Source: Hermatobates lingyangjiaoensis | Lineage: Eukaryota > Arthropoda > Insecta > Hemiptera > Hermatobatidae | Assembly (NCBI GenBank): GCA_026182355.1 | Contig: JAPFBL010000068.1 | Coordinates: forward strand, 8,469,001 to 8,533,000 | Reading direction: 5' to 3' | Length of the DNA stretch: 64,000 nt | Part shown: positions 1-10,800 of the stretch, piece after piece | Position numbering within the stretch: the first letter of the stretch is position 1 | Layout: each line of letters starts with the position of its first letter | The notes under the pieces: generated by a model | The model's database searches: none | What the model was told of the DNA's origin: nothing | The model's input: the letters and a program-made list of their open reading frames with translations, nothing else | Position numbers and translations under genes: made by a program

Positions 1-70
1 TCTTGATTTACAAGCGAAATTACTTATTATATTGCAACATCACTTGCTCTTGATTTACAAGCGAAATTAC
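1..70. repeat. 23 bp direct repeat at the window edge
   Basis: A 23 bp unit starting TCTTGATTTACAAGCG occurs at 1-23 and again at 48-70. On the minus strand the unit encodes the end of the conserved gag motif of the adjacent retroelement relic (residues around NFACKS). The second copy is therefore a local duplication of coding sequence that breaks the reading frame. Visible directly in the sequence. Confidence 0.85.
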
Positions 71-386
71 CTTTACCGACCAGTTCAGTAAGAGTTCTTA
101 TAAGATCTGGGAAATTTGTCACCGATTTTAAATATATGAGAGGTGGGGGTGGAAGTCTTGAAGTAGATTCTTCTTTTGAAATTTCCGTTGACAGAACAGA
201 AAACTTGTTATGAGATAAGAATGATGGAACAGACACATTTGAATCAAGGTTAGCACCGCTCGTGGATGGTACGCTAACCTTGAGAAGTTGTTTGGCACTC
301 AAATTTAGATCTGATTGTAAAGCAACAGCTACTTTTTTATTTTTTGGTGGGGAATGTGTCTGTGAACGACTACGTCTCTTTTTCAT
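27..386 (-). pseudogene. Jockey-type non-LTR retrotransposon ORF1 (gag) relic
   Basis: Minus-strand frame whose most likely start is the ATG at 386-384, followed by a basic, Ser/Arg-rich N-terminus (KKRRSRSQTHSPPKNKK). Further on it has an NKFSVLS block and a PPPLIYLKSVTNFPDL block followed by GNFACKS. The order of basic head, N(R/K)FxVL, PPP-I-V-K-xVTNFPDL and NFxCKS is characteristic of the gag-like ORF1 of Jockey-clade elements. In that family the protein binds the element RNA. The frame ends at a stop just after NFACKSRASDVAI, where a 23 bp unit of the same sequence is duplicated, so the zinc-knuckle part is missing or lies beyond the window. The open frame extends upstream of this ATG without a clear alternative start. 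Family assignment is by motif recognition. Confidence 0.7.
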
Positions 387-409
387 GCTATACTCGTAAT
401 TAAGCACAA

Positions 410-845
410 CTGAATTACCTTTGACAGGGCTCTCCGAAGATCAATTTAAACAGGTCTTGTTGAATGAATTTTGTTGAGACAATAAGCCAAAGGAATAAAC
501 TTCTTACAAGTATATGGTTGGAGGCAGCACAGCAGGTAGGTAGAGCAGGCACAGATGTCAATAGAGCAGAAAGTCGCCTTTCTCGCATCCGCTACCGATG
601 GTAATAATTTTGCTTATAAAACAGACTCTTTTATGTCGGAAAGACTAACTCACAAATCTTAAGATTTAAAACCGAATAAATTAAAGACGTTTTATCACGG
701 AGCAATGTTTTTTTTTTCTTAAAATAAAATATATTTTTGACAACTTTATGTTCTCACTAGATTTTTCCTATAAAGGAGTATATGTAAGAATATCTAGGTT
801 TAAAGGCATTTATAATTATATAATAAAAAAGTTATTTGTTGGGAT
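410..845. other. Unannotated AT-rich DNA
   Basis: I see no coding potential, RNA gene or clear repeat in this stretch apart from short A/T homopolymers. Confidence 0.5.
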
Positions 846-847
846 TT

Positions 848-889
848 GACTCGACGAAGACTTATTGTTACTTTTGAAAGATCATAGTC
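848..889 (+). ncRNA. Family A hammerhead-like motif, degraded
   Basis: GACT is followed by CGACGA (family consensus CTGACGA with two bases lost), a decayed stem II, then GAAAGATCATAGTC. The family A pattern elsewhere is GACT, CTGACGA, hairpin, GAAA, palindromic AGATCT, T, AGTC. The stem I partners GACT and AGTC survive, but the core and the palindrome are mutated, so this copy should be inactive. The flank CTCATTTGTTATTGTAGTTT resembles the arm sequence of the copies at 1.2 and 19 kb. Confidence 0.55.
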
Positions 890-959
890 TTTTTTTCTCA
901 TTTGTTATTGTAGTTTAAACATTAATTATAATTACATATACAATATAATATATTTGTAT

Positions 960-1020
960 CATGATAAAAGTTTCGACCGTGAAGTATCCGTCAGTTCTTG
1001 AGGTCAAAATTAAACCTTCC
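960..1020 (-). mobile_element. Family B PLE terminal fragment
   Basis: The block TCGACCGTG...TCAGTTCTTGAGGTCAAAATTAAACC matches the same terminal segment at 48607-48675 and, inverted, at 30817-30858. It is truncated before reaching the hammerhead-like core. It sits next to TA-rich DNA like most copies of the family. Confidence 0.6.
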
Positions 1021-1187
1021 ATGCCGATGTTTAGGTATAACATTTTAGCTTTAAATAAAACTTGATAAATTTAATTTTTTATATTTATTACAGTTTTATA
1101 TATATAATCACTATATATTTATATTTCGACGTTTCTCGTTATCAGGAGGCGAAGTAGAAATTAATCTATGTAAACATATATATATAT

Positions 1188-1313
1188 CAATGATCAAACC
1201 ACAATAAGAAATGGGGAAACAAGACTTTCTTCAGAGTCAAAATCGAAGACCGCTTGTTACGGTTGAAAGATCTTAGTCTTGTTTCCCCATTTCTCATTGT
1301 GGTTTGATCATTG
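1188..1313. mobile_element. Family A inverted-repeat unit
   Basis: Left arm 1188-1226 and right arm 1275-1313 are inverted copies of 39 bp with one mismatch. The loop carries a family A core on the plus strand: degraded CGAAGA, then GACCG/CGGTT hairpin halves around CTTGTTA, GAAA at 1265-1268, palindromic AGATCT and AGTC. A (TA)n tract lies just upstream, and the tail CACGTGTTTATGTGAAATCT at 1325-1344 precedes another TA tract. The same tail occurs inverted at 18988-19007. Interpreted as a Penelope-like terminal unit. Confidence 0.75.
1231..1278 (+). ncRNA. Family A hammerhead-like motif
   Basis: Stem II GACCG/CGGTT, GAAA, AGATCT, T and AGTC are intact. The CTGACGA box is replaced by AATCGA, so catalytic C3-U4-G5 are lost and activity is not expected. 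Confidence 0.6.
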
Positions 1314-1379
1314 ATTGTTATTTCACGTGTTTATGTGAAATCTTTATATATATATAAACAATATTAAGAAATCATCAAA

Positions 1380-4300
1380 CATTTTTTGAAATATCTTGGT
1401 TACAAAACATTTCTTATTTGTCAAAATTTTTTTGCTAATGAAAATTCATAGAAAAAGGTAGTCTAAGCCCTATAATAAGCTTTGGGTTTCGTTATTGAGT
1501 TTATGTTTGTTTAAATAATCATTGTTTGTCTTGTTTTAAGGTTTTGTAAGTGTTTTTTGAGTATCTGTTATTGGACTATATAAGTTCGTTTCCCGTTTCC
1601 AACAGCGATATTCTAACAGCTTAGTAATCAATATTAGATGACTGAACCTTTTCCATCACCCTAGATTTGTCAAGTGGGAAATGGGATACAGGACATATCG
1701 GTCCTGAGCCTGTATGTTGCCATGGTTTGCTAAAAACTATCACCTTGCTTTAAAAACTTCATCCGTTCCCTTATTATATATATTTTGATCTCAAATTAAT
1801 CTAAACACTACTAATACATTCTAGGCTTTATCATGACATTTTTACATGGTTAAACTTCATTTTATAACTGTAATACTTAATTTATTAAATGAGCTTTGTT
1901 AGTTACATAATCATCAGATGAGTGAAGGATACTATAACTTAGTTGCTGTCAAAAGCGGGTAATGGATGTCGGGGACGAAAACTCTATTGCTTTGATGAAG
2001 ATCTTCTTGAATGACATTCCTAGGTCATTGTTGCAGAAAGTAGTCAAAATGACCGCATTGCGACTGTTTCCGTCATAGTCACACATCTGTTTGATCTCGA
2101 GTTAAGGGTTGATGGCTGTGATAGGTAGGGTGCACGTACTCGTATAGCATTGCAGTGGGAGAGCTCGTACTCCGAAGCTTAGTCTTTAACGAACGTGACA
2201 TTTCTTCAGAAAAGCACTTGATGAACTGAGTTTATTTAATTTATAAAGTTACAGTTTAACTTTTAAACGGATTTTTTATTTAAAAATTTCAAATACCACT
2301 ATTTAGGAATCTGACCCTACTCTTATTGAACAAATGATGTTCAATTCTGTTTTAATAATATTTTTATGTTTTCACTGAATGACTGTAAGCATTAGTTCAT
2401 TTCAAAATTAATAATTGTTATAATTATCAACAATGAACTACTCATTTGAAGATTTATATTTAATATTAAACTTCAAAGGACTTAAGTAATAAAATAAAAA
2501 GAATTTGTTTAAAATAAAGAAAAATATATAAAGACTCGAAATTTTAATGGATGATAACAAATAAAAAACACATTAAATTAATACATGCATGTTATGAAAA
2601 ATACCAAGAAATTAAAAATGATTTTTTTTAAAAAAATTTATAATTCTCAGAGTATTATAGTAAAACTTTGAATCTTTCGTAATTGAAAATAAATTTATTT
2701 ATAGTTAATGAAAAATTAAACGAATGTTTTGATGAAGTGCAAAAAATAATGTTCTGTATTAGCGTTCCATTTTTATATTTAAGCAATGTGACACTGTTAA
2801 CAAATTTGAAATAACATCGTTTGAAAATAAACTAGATTAACGTTAAAAACAACTTTTTGTATTGCAATACAATATGTTTATTGAGTTGGAGAAAAGATTT
2901 GTAATTGACCTGTTTGAGTAGCTCTACTGAAGGGAAGATTAAGCCGTAACATGATGCACCGGCATCTGCTAGAGCTCGCTCTACACCAGTGGCACTTGTG
3001 AGCGACGTGGTTGGGTGTTAGCTTCTCTGAAGGACTGACAAGACCCATGTCCGCTTAAGTACAGATTTATTTCACATCCTGTTGTCGAAGTATTGGCTTT
3101 TTTCTGTTTCCAATAGTGAGAAAGCAAGGCAGGAGTATAAGCTTGAACAAAAAGAGCATTGTTTTGTTAAAGCTTCTTTTGAAGTAGTTTTCCGAGATGT
3201 TTTCATTTTTGCTCAAACTTACTGTGCCCAATAAATACTTTAAATATGAGAGAGAATATTTATCATAAATAATAAGCAAGTAGGGTCGCAGGCTGCTTCT
3301 TCAACTTTACTATTATTTTGCATTATTTAGTTTGTCATTAATAACATTATTTATATTTCAATATCTGAGAAAATGAATTAATGCAGTTTTCCAACATTAA
3401 ATTCATGATATTTCAGTAAAAATAGAAAACTCAGCTTCTTGAAAAAATTGAAATCAGAATTGAAAATTTAATTAATTCTCTTAATTAGATGTTAATGTTT
3501 TTATTTTTACCTACATACTCTGAACCTTTTTGTATATATAAAAGTACTCACTTTTTCATTTTTCTAATTTTTATCTGGTTTTTAGTGTTAATGATGGTAT
3601 TTATTAGTTTAATGCATGCAGTATCTAATTGATTTGTTAATGTTGTTTATAAAACAAAATTCATGACTTATAATAATGTCATATTGTATTTTTGTTCTGT
3701 AAGTTTTCCTTTTTCATAAATAAGTCTAATTCAACTGTGAAATATTTTAGGCTTTTATAATTAGGATCATTAATAAGAAAATATTACTATTTTTAAATTA
3801 AGATGTTTTATAATGTTTAAATGCGGTTACTAATGTTCAAATTAGTTATGTTTGCTAGACGATTTCAAAAGGATAAACAAATATAATGAAGACGACAATT
3901 CTAGGAATATAGAAAGCGGATGATGGATGGAACTTTGAGAGTAGAGCGTGCTTCTCTCAAGGTCAGTAGATGAAGGAGTCGAGTGAGTAGAGGAAGGAGC
4001 ACAACAAAGAGCCATCTCGACTGCCATGCCCAGGCTCACTTCACTCACTCCTCACTAGATCAAACAAAACTCATTCAATTACCTTTCTTTTTCTTTTAGT
4101 CTTTAATACTTTTTTTTTCATCATAGCTTAATCACTTCAATTAAATTCCAATAAGCCTAAATGTTTGAAGTAATGAAAGAAGAATTTCAAGTCCCAATGG
4201 AGCGTGAACTGAAGCCAGTACTTTAAAATGGCAGATATTGATTTGTCTCTGTACTTTGAGGCAGCTTTAACTATCTGTTTGCTAAAATGTACATGGTTTG

Positions 4301-5000
4301 CTCCAATAGGACTTTCAATGAAATGAGTATCAGAGTTTAAAAACAGTCTTACAGCCTGCCGCCAACTGTCTGTCCTGCGCCAGCAAGCGCTCATGTTTGC
4401 CAATACAATAAACATCTCTTCATATATTATGTACATTTCTCTAAGTTTTTGTATGTCTTTGCCTATATGAAGTCGCAATTATCATATAAATTTCAACAAC
4501 TATCGCCTGCATCATTATAAAACAGGAACTGAAAAAACAAGTTAGAATATATTAATATTTCTTAAAAACAAAAAAAAAGATAACATTTTTAAAACGTTAA
4601 ATACTTCTTGTCAGTCTGGTGTAATAAATTAAGGCAGTCAGTTGTTAAACAGATAGACGATAGTTTATAAATATCCAAGTGCAATATTCCTTCCAATGCA
4701 TAGTTGTGATGACAAACTTAGTATTTAACGTGATTGGAAGTTTAGCGTAAGCTAATGTATTGAGTGCCAATAGCCAGGTTATCTACCATTATGTTATTAA
4801 TTTGTTCCGTTGTATATATAATGGTATTCAATCCATTAAATTGAAGCAACTTAATCTAACCACTTACTAAAATAAAACTTTTGTATATTTTTAATTAAAT
4901 ATTTCTCTTCTCTGGTTAAGATATATTTATTCTCAAATAAATTTCTTCATTTTTATCTATTTATTTCATTTTGACATCTATTTTAGTTAAACGTTATCAA
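1380..5000. other. AT-rich DNA with three unexplained islets
   Basis: Mostly AT-rich and featureless. Higher-GC islets at about 1920-2220, 2890-3060 and 3900-4060 do not translate into anything I recognise. A minus-strand open stretch of about 113 codons at 4137-4478 (no ATG at its 5' end, containing YIIYEEMFIVLANM) stands out by length only. I find no homologue by eye and no convincing splice sites. Confidence 0.4.
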
Positions 5001-5007
5001 TAATATA

Positions 5008-5087
5008 TATTAGCTGACATGGTAAACTCCGTTCACTCTTAGAAAAATTTCTTTCTGTTTGTCCAAAAAATTTTGTCAAACAGAAAG
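5008..5087 (-). repeat. Dispersed repeat with 11 bp hairpin
   Basis: CTTTCTGTTTG (5051-5061) pairs perfectly with CAAACAGAAAG (5077-5087). Read on the minus strand, the block TGACAAAATTTTTTGGAC followed by ATTTTTCTAAGAGTG matches a diverged plus-strand copy at about 32000-32075. It is therefore an interspersed repeat of unknown class. Confidence 0.55.
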
Positions 5088-5300
5088 CAGGCACAGCCAC
5101 AATAAATCAATAGCATGCTGAAACTGTGACAGATTTGTGTATGTCTAACTTAAAAGCCAAGATCTGAATGGATTGGAAATTCAATGTAGAATCGATGTAA
5201 TGGACTTCTAATCTGTGTTTGGCCAGCTACGCAGGTATAAAAGTAGTCAGGTATAATGTTTTTATTATTGATTTAAACTAAATAACATACTTCCTCTATC

Positions 5301-5340
5301 AACATGTTTCAACTTTTTCCTAGAGCAATCTTCAGGACTA
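5301..5340 (-). ncRNA. Family F hammerhead-like motif
   Basis: On the minus strand: CTGAAGA (5335-5329), a poorly paired stem II region, GAAA (5310-5307), palindromic ACATGT (5307-5302) and T at 5301. The core boxes are intact, but stem II is weak (AAC/GTT only in the sister copy), so folding is doubtful. Confidence 0.45.
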
Positions 5341-5650
5341 GAATAATTCTCAAATGTTTTCTTCTTTTATACAGGCAAGGGAAAGTCAGTTTGTTAGCAG
5401 TCACTCCTTTATGCATATATTATTAAAAAGATATAATCGAATGTTTTCCTTATCTCGGCCACATATATTTCACACTATTTTTCTTTTTTACCGAGGTTTG
5501 GTCTAGCTTCAATAATTCAACACCTTTAATCCATATCCAGGGCTACATCAATCCAGAATTTAATTACAATTCTGTTTTCTCTGTCTTTCAATAACATGAA
5601 ACAGAGAATTCTGTTTCATATTATTGTAATTAAATTTTGTATTGATGTAA

Positions 5651-5690
5651 CCCTGAATATGTCTACAAATATAGACGAAACGTCGGCTTA
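5651..5690 (+). ncRNA. Family G hammerhead-like motif
   Basis: CTGAATA (5653-5659; G8 of the core changed to T), one extra T, a perfect stem II GTCTA/TAGAC (5661-5665 and 5672-5676), GAAA (5677-5680), palindromic ACGT and C at the cleavage position (5684). Architecture is complete except for the G8 substitution. Confidence 0.6.
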
Positions 5691-5842
5691 AAGATGTTGG
5701 ATTATTGAAGCTTGACCAAACCTCGATAAAAAAGAAAAATAGTATTAAAAAGATAACCATAATTCGTGGAAACACTCCACTTTGACCCACCTAACAATAG
5801 TTTGTCTATATAAAAGAAGAAAACACTTGACATTCTCGTCCT

Positions 5843-5882
5843 TAAGATGGCTCAACGAAAAAGTTGAAACATGTTGACAGTA
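5843..5882 (+). ncRNA. Family F hammerhead-like motif, second copy
   Basis: CTTAAGA in place of CTGAAGA, a short AAC/GTT hairpin around GAAAAA, then GAAA, ACATGT and T. It is the head-to-head partner of the minus-strand copy at 5301-5340 and has lost core G5. Confidence 0.45.
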
Positions 5883-5899
5883 CGAAGTATGTTATTTAG

Positions 5900-8800
5900 T
5901 TTAGTTGGAATAACAAAAACGCTATTCAAACAGACAGAGAAACTTAACAAGAAGTAGGTTTCAATAAATTATGGTTATACTTTTAATAGTCTATTCATAT
6001 ATATATTTATGTTACCAGCCAAATTTAAATGTGACAAATAGAAAAAAAAATAAATATGAAAAAAATGTGAAAAAATTAAATTTTTAATTTAATTTAAAAA
6101 AAATAGTATAAAAAATTTTTACAATATATTATTTTCTAAAATATTTTTTTATTTATATATGGACTGGAATAGTGTTGCTTTGAATATAAAAATTCTTGTA
6201 TAAATTAGTAATAAACATTTAATTGTAACTTACTTAAAGATAATCCCTTTTACTGATTAGTCACCTTTTTTTCTTTAAAAGAAACCCTATTCAAGTAACT
6301 TAGTTGATTGCTTCATCCGACTTTACTTTCAAAAGAAAAGAAGAAGTTATTTCAAACAAGTAACCAACTTATATTAACTGTTATAGCTTGAAATTACAAA
6401 AGGTAATGCCATTCCTTTCCAATCGCAAGTTTTTTTAATGGTTTTTCAAATTAGTTCTTAAAATAGCAGGATATAAATTACATATTCTCTCACTCTTTAT
6501 TTTCTTCTACAAAAAGGAAAATAAAATGTAAAGAAACCTGGAGGTAATGATGAATATATGTTAAATGATAAGTATATATTAACTATTTAACGTGTTCAAA
6601 TCGGGTAAAAATGTCATAGTGTTTAAGGAAATACATTTAACTGAAGACCTGTGGCATAGCGTTAGATCTCACTGCTAATGACTGTTTCTGTACTCAAATT
6701 TCTTATGAAACCCCTATTCCCAACGCTCTTGTAATCTTGAAAGCTTCAAAATAAGCATATATTAACCTTTTGGATTTGTTTAAGTGGAAAATACGATTAT
6801 TGAAATGAAGAATACATATCCAAAATATACATAAAAAAAACTAAAAGAGTACTTCAATAGTACCTATTATTTTCAGTTGCTGAAAAGGAATAGGAGACTC
6901 TTATGTAGTATAGTGTTAGTTTCTATATTAGATGCAATTAATCATTTCGACAGGTTGTGTGCATAACCTGCATGATAACATGAGGACCTGAAATAGAGGA
7001 ATTATCATTGCACAATTTTAGAGTAGAAAAGATATTGAAAACTGACACATATTTATTTAATGAGCACTCACCTATACTTTATGGTTTACATTCGTAGAAA
7101 TCACAAAGACAATCTGAACTAAATGCAGTATAATTCGATGCATGATACAGTCATAATCCGTCTCCTAGGGAATTCTATGCTAATATCATTAGATAAAATC
7201 AATATCAAGCATGTACTTTAGAGCATGTTGTAGCTGTAACAATTAGATTTTATATTTTTTTGACATATTCCAAGTGAGACCACTTTTTAAGTACAAGTAC
7301 CTTAATTCTTATCTTTACCCCTTAGTTTATTTTCTGTAGACAATCTAATGTGTCTTCATGTAATGCATACCAGGTTATACTCATTCTTTCTTCGTTGGTA
7401 ACAGCCTTGCAATGACCTCGTTGATAGATTACATATCAAATATGTATGAATGATATGCTAAATTTCATATTGGCATTATGACATAGAGATGATGAGATCA
7501 AGATCTCTTAGAATTAATATATATCTGGTTTTGAAGGACTAACCAAATATAACGTATAAATAGCCTTGTTTTCAGAAGGTAGTTTCAAAGTAATTTAGGC
7601 ATAAAATATCCAACCTAATTGAAAACCGTCCAGTTTTCAGAGATGCTGATTTCTGCTGTCTCTTTGAGATATAATCTAGCGTGCATTGATTCAAACATTA
7701 AAAACTGTTATCACTTTATACAAGATTTCCACACGAGGGAGACTCTGATGTATAAACATTATTAAAACGTAAAAAGGACTGTTTCAGTAATTAAAATGTA
7801 TTCAAAGTAACCTTCATGTAAGCTTCCAATAATGCACAACTTAATGAAAATATGTCAGTGAAATAATTGATCTTATGTATTTCAAGTTCATGTTATCACG
7901 ATCAGAAATTTTTATTTTAATATTATTTTTATGCAATTAATTTAAACTTTTGGTGATTTCATAACTTTTAATTTAATTATTTCAAAAATCTGAAGTGATC
8001 TTCAGAACTACAGTATAAGTAAAAGATACAATCTGGTTATCAACATAATGATTAATGTATCGTCAAATGCTTGCACATTTAACAAAAAAAAAGTTTATAT
8101 TTTATTAAAAAAAATAGCTTCCTTGTTGTTTTAAAAATATGAAAATTTCTTTCATTTATTCCTTTTCAGATTAAATCATAAAGATATACTTTGTTCCTCT
8201 TAAAGTCCTATCTGTTAATCTAATAGAGTGGTGTCCGAAATCATTGTATATTATTCTCTAGATCTCATTTAATTGATTATTATTACTATATAAAAATGTT
8301 TTACTTTCTTATTTTTTTTAAATACGTTAATTTAATTGTTTAAATAATCAGGTCTTTCCAGATAAATAACAGTTTTAATGCTTTAAAAAAGGTATGTTTA
8401 AAAACTGATATTTTAGCAATGCTGTTAGCAATTTAAAATTAACTTATTTTTTCGTTCTGGATTAGATTGTTGGCAAAATGAATTTACTTTTGGTTTTATT
8501 AATAGATTTATATTAAGTCTGATATATATTTAACAATTATATAGTTGTATTATGTTGTCTTTAACGGAATATCTTTAACTTTAACTTTAACGGAATATCT
8601 ATTTCATGATGAATTAACTTAAAATCTCCTTTTAAATATATCCACTTATTACTTTTTCAGGAGGGAAAATAAACTACTTAAAAGTATAAGTAAGTTAAGA
8701 ATTGAATTAGCTCCAAATCTGAAATGGCAATTGAAACATTAATTAAATTGATTATAGTTAACCAATTAAATTGAATTAAGTATATTAGTGGAAAAAAGCG

Positions 8801-9840
8801 TAGGGAAAATTGAATGACCTCCAACTTACGAAGTTATATTCTTGAAAAATGGGATCTTTTCATAATATGAATATGTTATGAATTATTCTGTTATCATTAG
8901 GGGAATGATGCAATTAATTTGTGGATTAACCATAATAAGTAACTGTAACATCGAAGTGTAGATTTAGATTTCTTCATGGAAGGGAAGACTGCCAAACGTT
9001 TGATGAGGTAACGGGTAACCAAACGCTCAGCTCTGAGGTGATCTCTGAACACCAGACTATTTAGGTCACTCTACGACTACTGGTTATTATAAATATATAA
9101 AATACAATGTTGTTATTTAAATGTAATTATAATCTTTCTCATTAAAGGAATTAAACCACATTAAAATAAAATGGCTTTCCCAAAATTTTATTCTCAAACA
9201 GTGGTAAATATATCGTGATCCATGGTATCTCAGTAAAACGAGAATTGAAGGTCAATTCATCTAGTAATCAAAGTTATGGAAAGTAAAGGAATTTATTAAA
9301 GTAAACGACAACAAAGTGTATTATATAACAGAATGTGGATAAAATATAATTCTAGGGCATATGAAAAGAATAGCCAGTTAAAAGCAAGCATAAAAAATGG
9401 GTGGATAGAAAAGAAAAAAAAAGGCTGAACATGGAAAGCATGTTTGTGACTTGAACCACGAGACAACTGATCGCCTCAAGGCTTCTCCTTGTTCTCCCCG
9501 CCCAGGCAACCGAGAAAAAACAAATCAACGAATGAACTGTAATCCTCAACAGAAATCAATGCCTTTTATCTAATCAATTACCTTCTTTAGAGCTTTAGAC
9601 TAGAAAAATAAATAACTTTTGTAAATTTGATTTCAACTATATAAAATAACATACTTTTTCGTAAGTTATTGTACCTTTATCTAATATAGTTTTATTTCTG
9701 TGTTTTTAACGTTGAAAAAAGCATAAATATTTTTTCTATGTAAAGTAGTAACATTACGAGTTCATTCAAAACTAGCCAGTTGTTGTTGAAATCCACAGAA
9801 TATTTTTCTTTATAAAATAATTTCTAATGTAATAATTAGT
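5900..9840. other. Unannotated AT-rich DNA
   Basis: Long AT-rich stretch. I see no recognisable coding segment, RNA gene or inverted-repeat unit. A short tandem duplication of TTAACTTTAACGGAATATCT-like sequence occurs near 8561-8601. Confidence 0.45.
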
Positions 9841-9940
9841 TTTTCTGTTTCAAAATTTTACAACTCTGCTTTTGAAAAAGGTTTAAATGAAAACGTTGTC
9901 AATGACGGTTTAAATTGATCCTGAAGAACTGACCGAAGAA
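9760..9940 (+). mobile_element. Family B PLE terminal relic
   Basis: The segment GAAAAAGGTTTAAATGAAAACGTTG at 9873-9897 is a decayed form of the family B motif (GGTTTTA hairpin, GAAA, ACGT). It is followed by CTGAAGAACTGACCGA (9920-9935), the family's conserved downstream block. Upstream, GTTGTTGTTGAAATCCACAG (9780-9799) matches 48843-48862. Too mutated to fold. Confidence 0.65.
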
Positions 9941-10275
9941 AAAACTTTAATTTTGTACAATAATAACTATATATATTCTACATCCCTATAGTTATCCATT
10001 TATTAGTCTGTTTATTACTATTATATTTTATTGATTAGAATTTCCTATACTCGTACTTTGATATTTGATTATAAAATTTCTGAAGCCGCATTTAAATATA
10101 AATGGTAATTCCATGCAAGATGATTTGATTTCAACCAGGAAAATTAACTTTAACCAGTAAAACAAACTAGACATACATCTAGTTTGTTTTATTTCATCAG
10201 ACAATATACATTTTTGGTTATGGATGATATATAAAAGGACTTTATATAAAAATTGCAAGTCAAGTACAAAAAAGT

Positions 10276-10300
10276 CCCCTTGGCGTAGAGAGTAGCGCAA
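10276..10300 (+). repeat. Truncated SINE head fragment
   Basis: CCTTGGCGTAGAGAGTAGCGC resembles the A-box region of the tRNA-derived repeat at 10686 (TTTGGCACAGGATGTAGCGC). The B-box part is absent. Confidence 0.35.
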
Positions 10301-10685
10301 AGAATTAAAAGTAAATATGTGGAAACAAAAAAGCATCTTCTAAACAACAATAACATTACAAAAATGGGAGTAAAATCATTCCTAGAAAAAAACTGGCTAG
10401 GTTTATTCTATAACAGAAATAGATTTTACATCTGGAGTCAGTAATTTTACCTGACTTATGTTGAGAGAATTTATTTTTTATTTTTCTTTCTTTTTAATGC
10501 CACTACGTGTAAAGTTATATATTACTTACTGTTTTCTTTAATATTTATTAGAATAATCCAGCATAAACTGAAATTAACAGGTAGTCCAAGTTTCATCTGT
10601 GCGCAACATCCACGGCTTTATTTTAAGTTGATTTATACAGACCTTAAGTTGTTTATATCAGGTTTTGGAAGGGAATTGTTAAAAA

Positions 10686-10800
10686 GTTCCTTTGGCACAG
10701 GATGTAGCGCGCTGGACTTTCAATGCAAAGGACGTGGGTTCAAATCTCACAAAATTACATATACACAAGATCGGATATAGGCAAGAATACAAATAAATAA
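10686..10800 (+). repeat. tRNA-derived SINE head
   Basis: The segment 10686-10756 has a Pol III A-box (TGGCACAGGATG at 10693) and a B-box (GGTTCAAATCT at 10737-10747). Spacing and arm sequences resemble tRNA-Arg with a TCT anticodon (GCGC, GGACTT, CAAAGG, CGTGGGTTC). The acceptor stem does not close and the anticodon stem is mismatched, so it is not a functional tRNA. The tail contains AAGATCGG twice, which suggests a SINE body of unknown family. Confidence 0.6.

Larger units (their letters stand above)
5278..5899. mobile_element. Nested PLE inverted-repeat units (families F and G)
   Basis: The outer inverted repeat pairs 5278-5370 with 5809-5899 (both include AACATGTTTC or its complement and a TTATTTAG end). 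Inside it an inner unit pairs about 5471-5545 with about 5630-5745, and its own loop has a further short inverted repeat (AATTACAATTCTG near 5562 against CAGAATTGTAATTAAATT-like sequence near 5630). Each level carries a separate hammerhead-like motif. The simplest reading is that one terminal unit inserted into the loop of an older one. Confidence 0.65.

Noticed and set aside
4137..4478. 113-codon open stretch on the minus strand as a gene
   Set aside because: No ATG at its 5' end, no recognised domain, no splice sites and no codon signal beyond AT-rich composition.
10686..10756. Functional tRNA-Arg gene
   Set aside because: Acceptor stem does not close and the anticodon stem is mismatched. 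Better explained as a SINE head.
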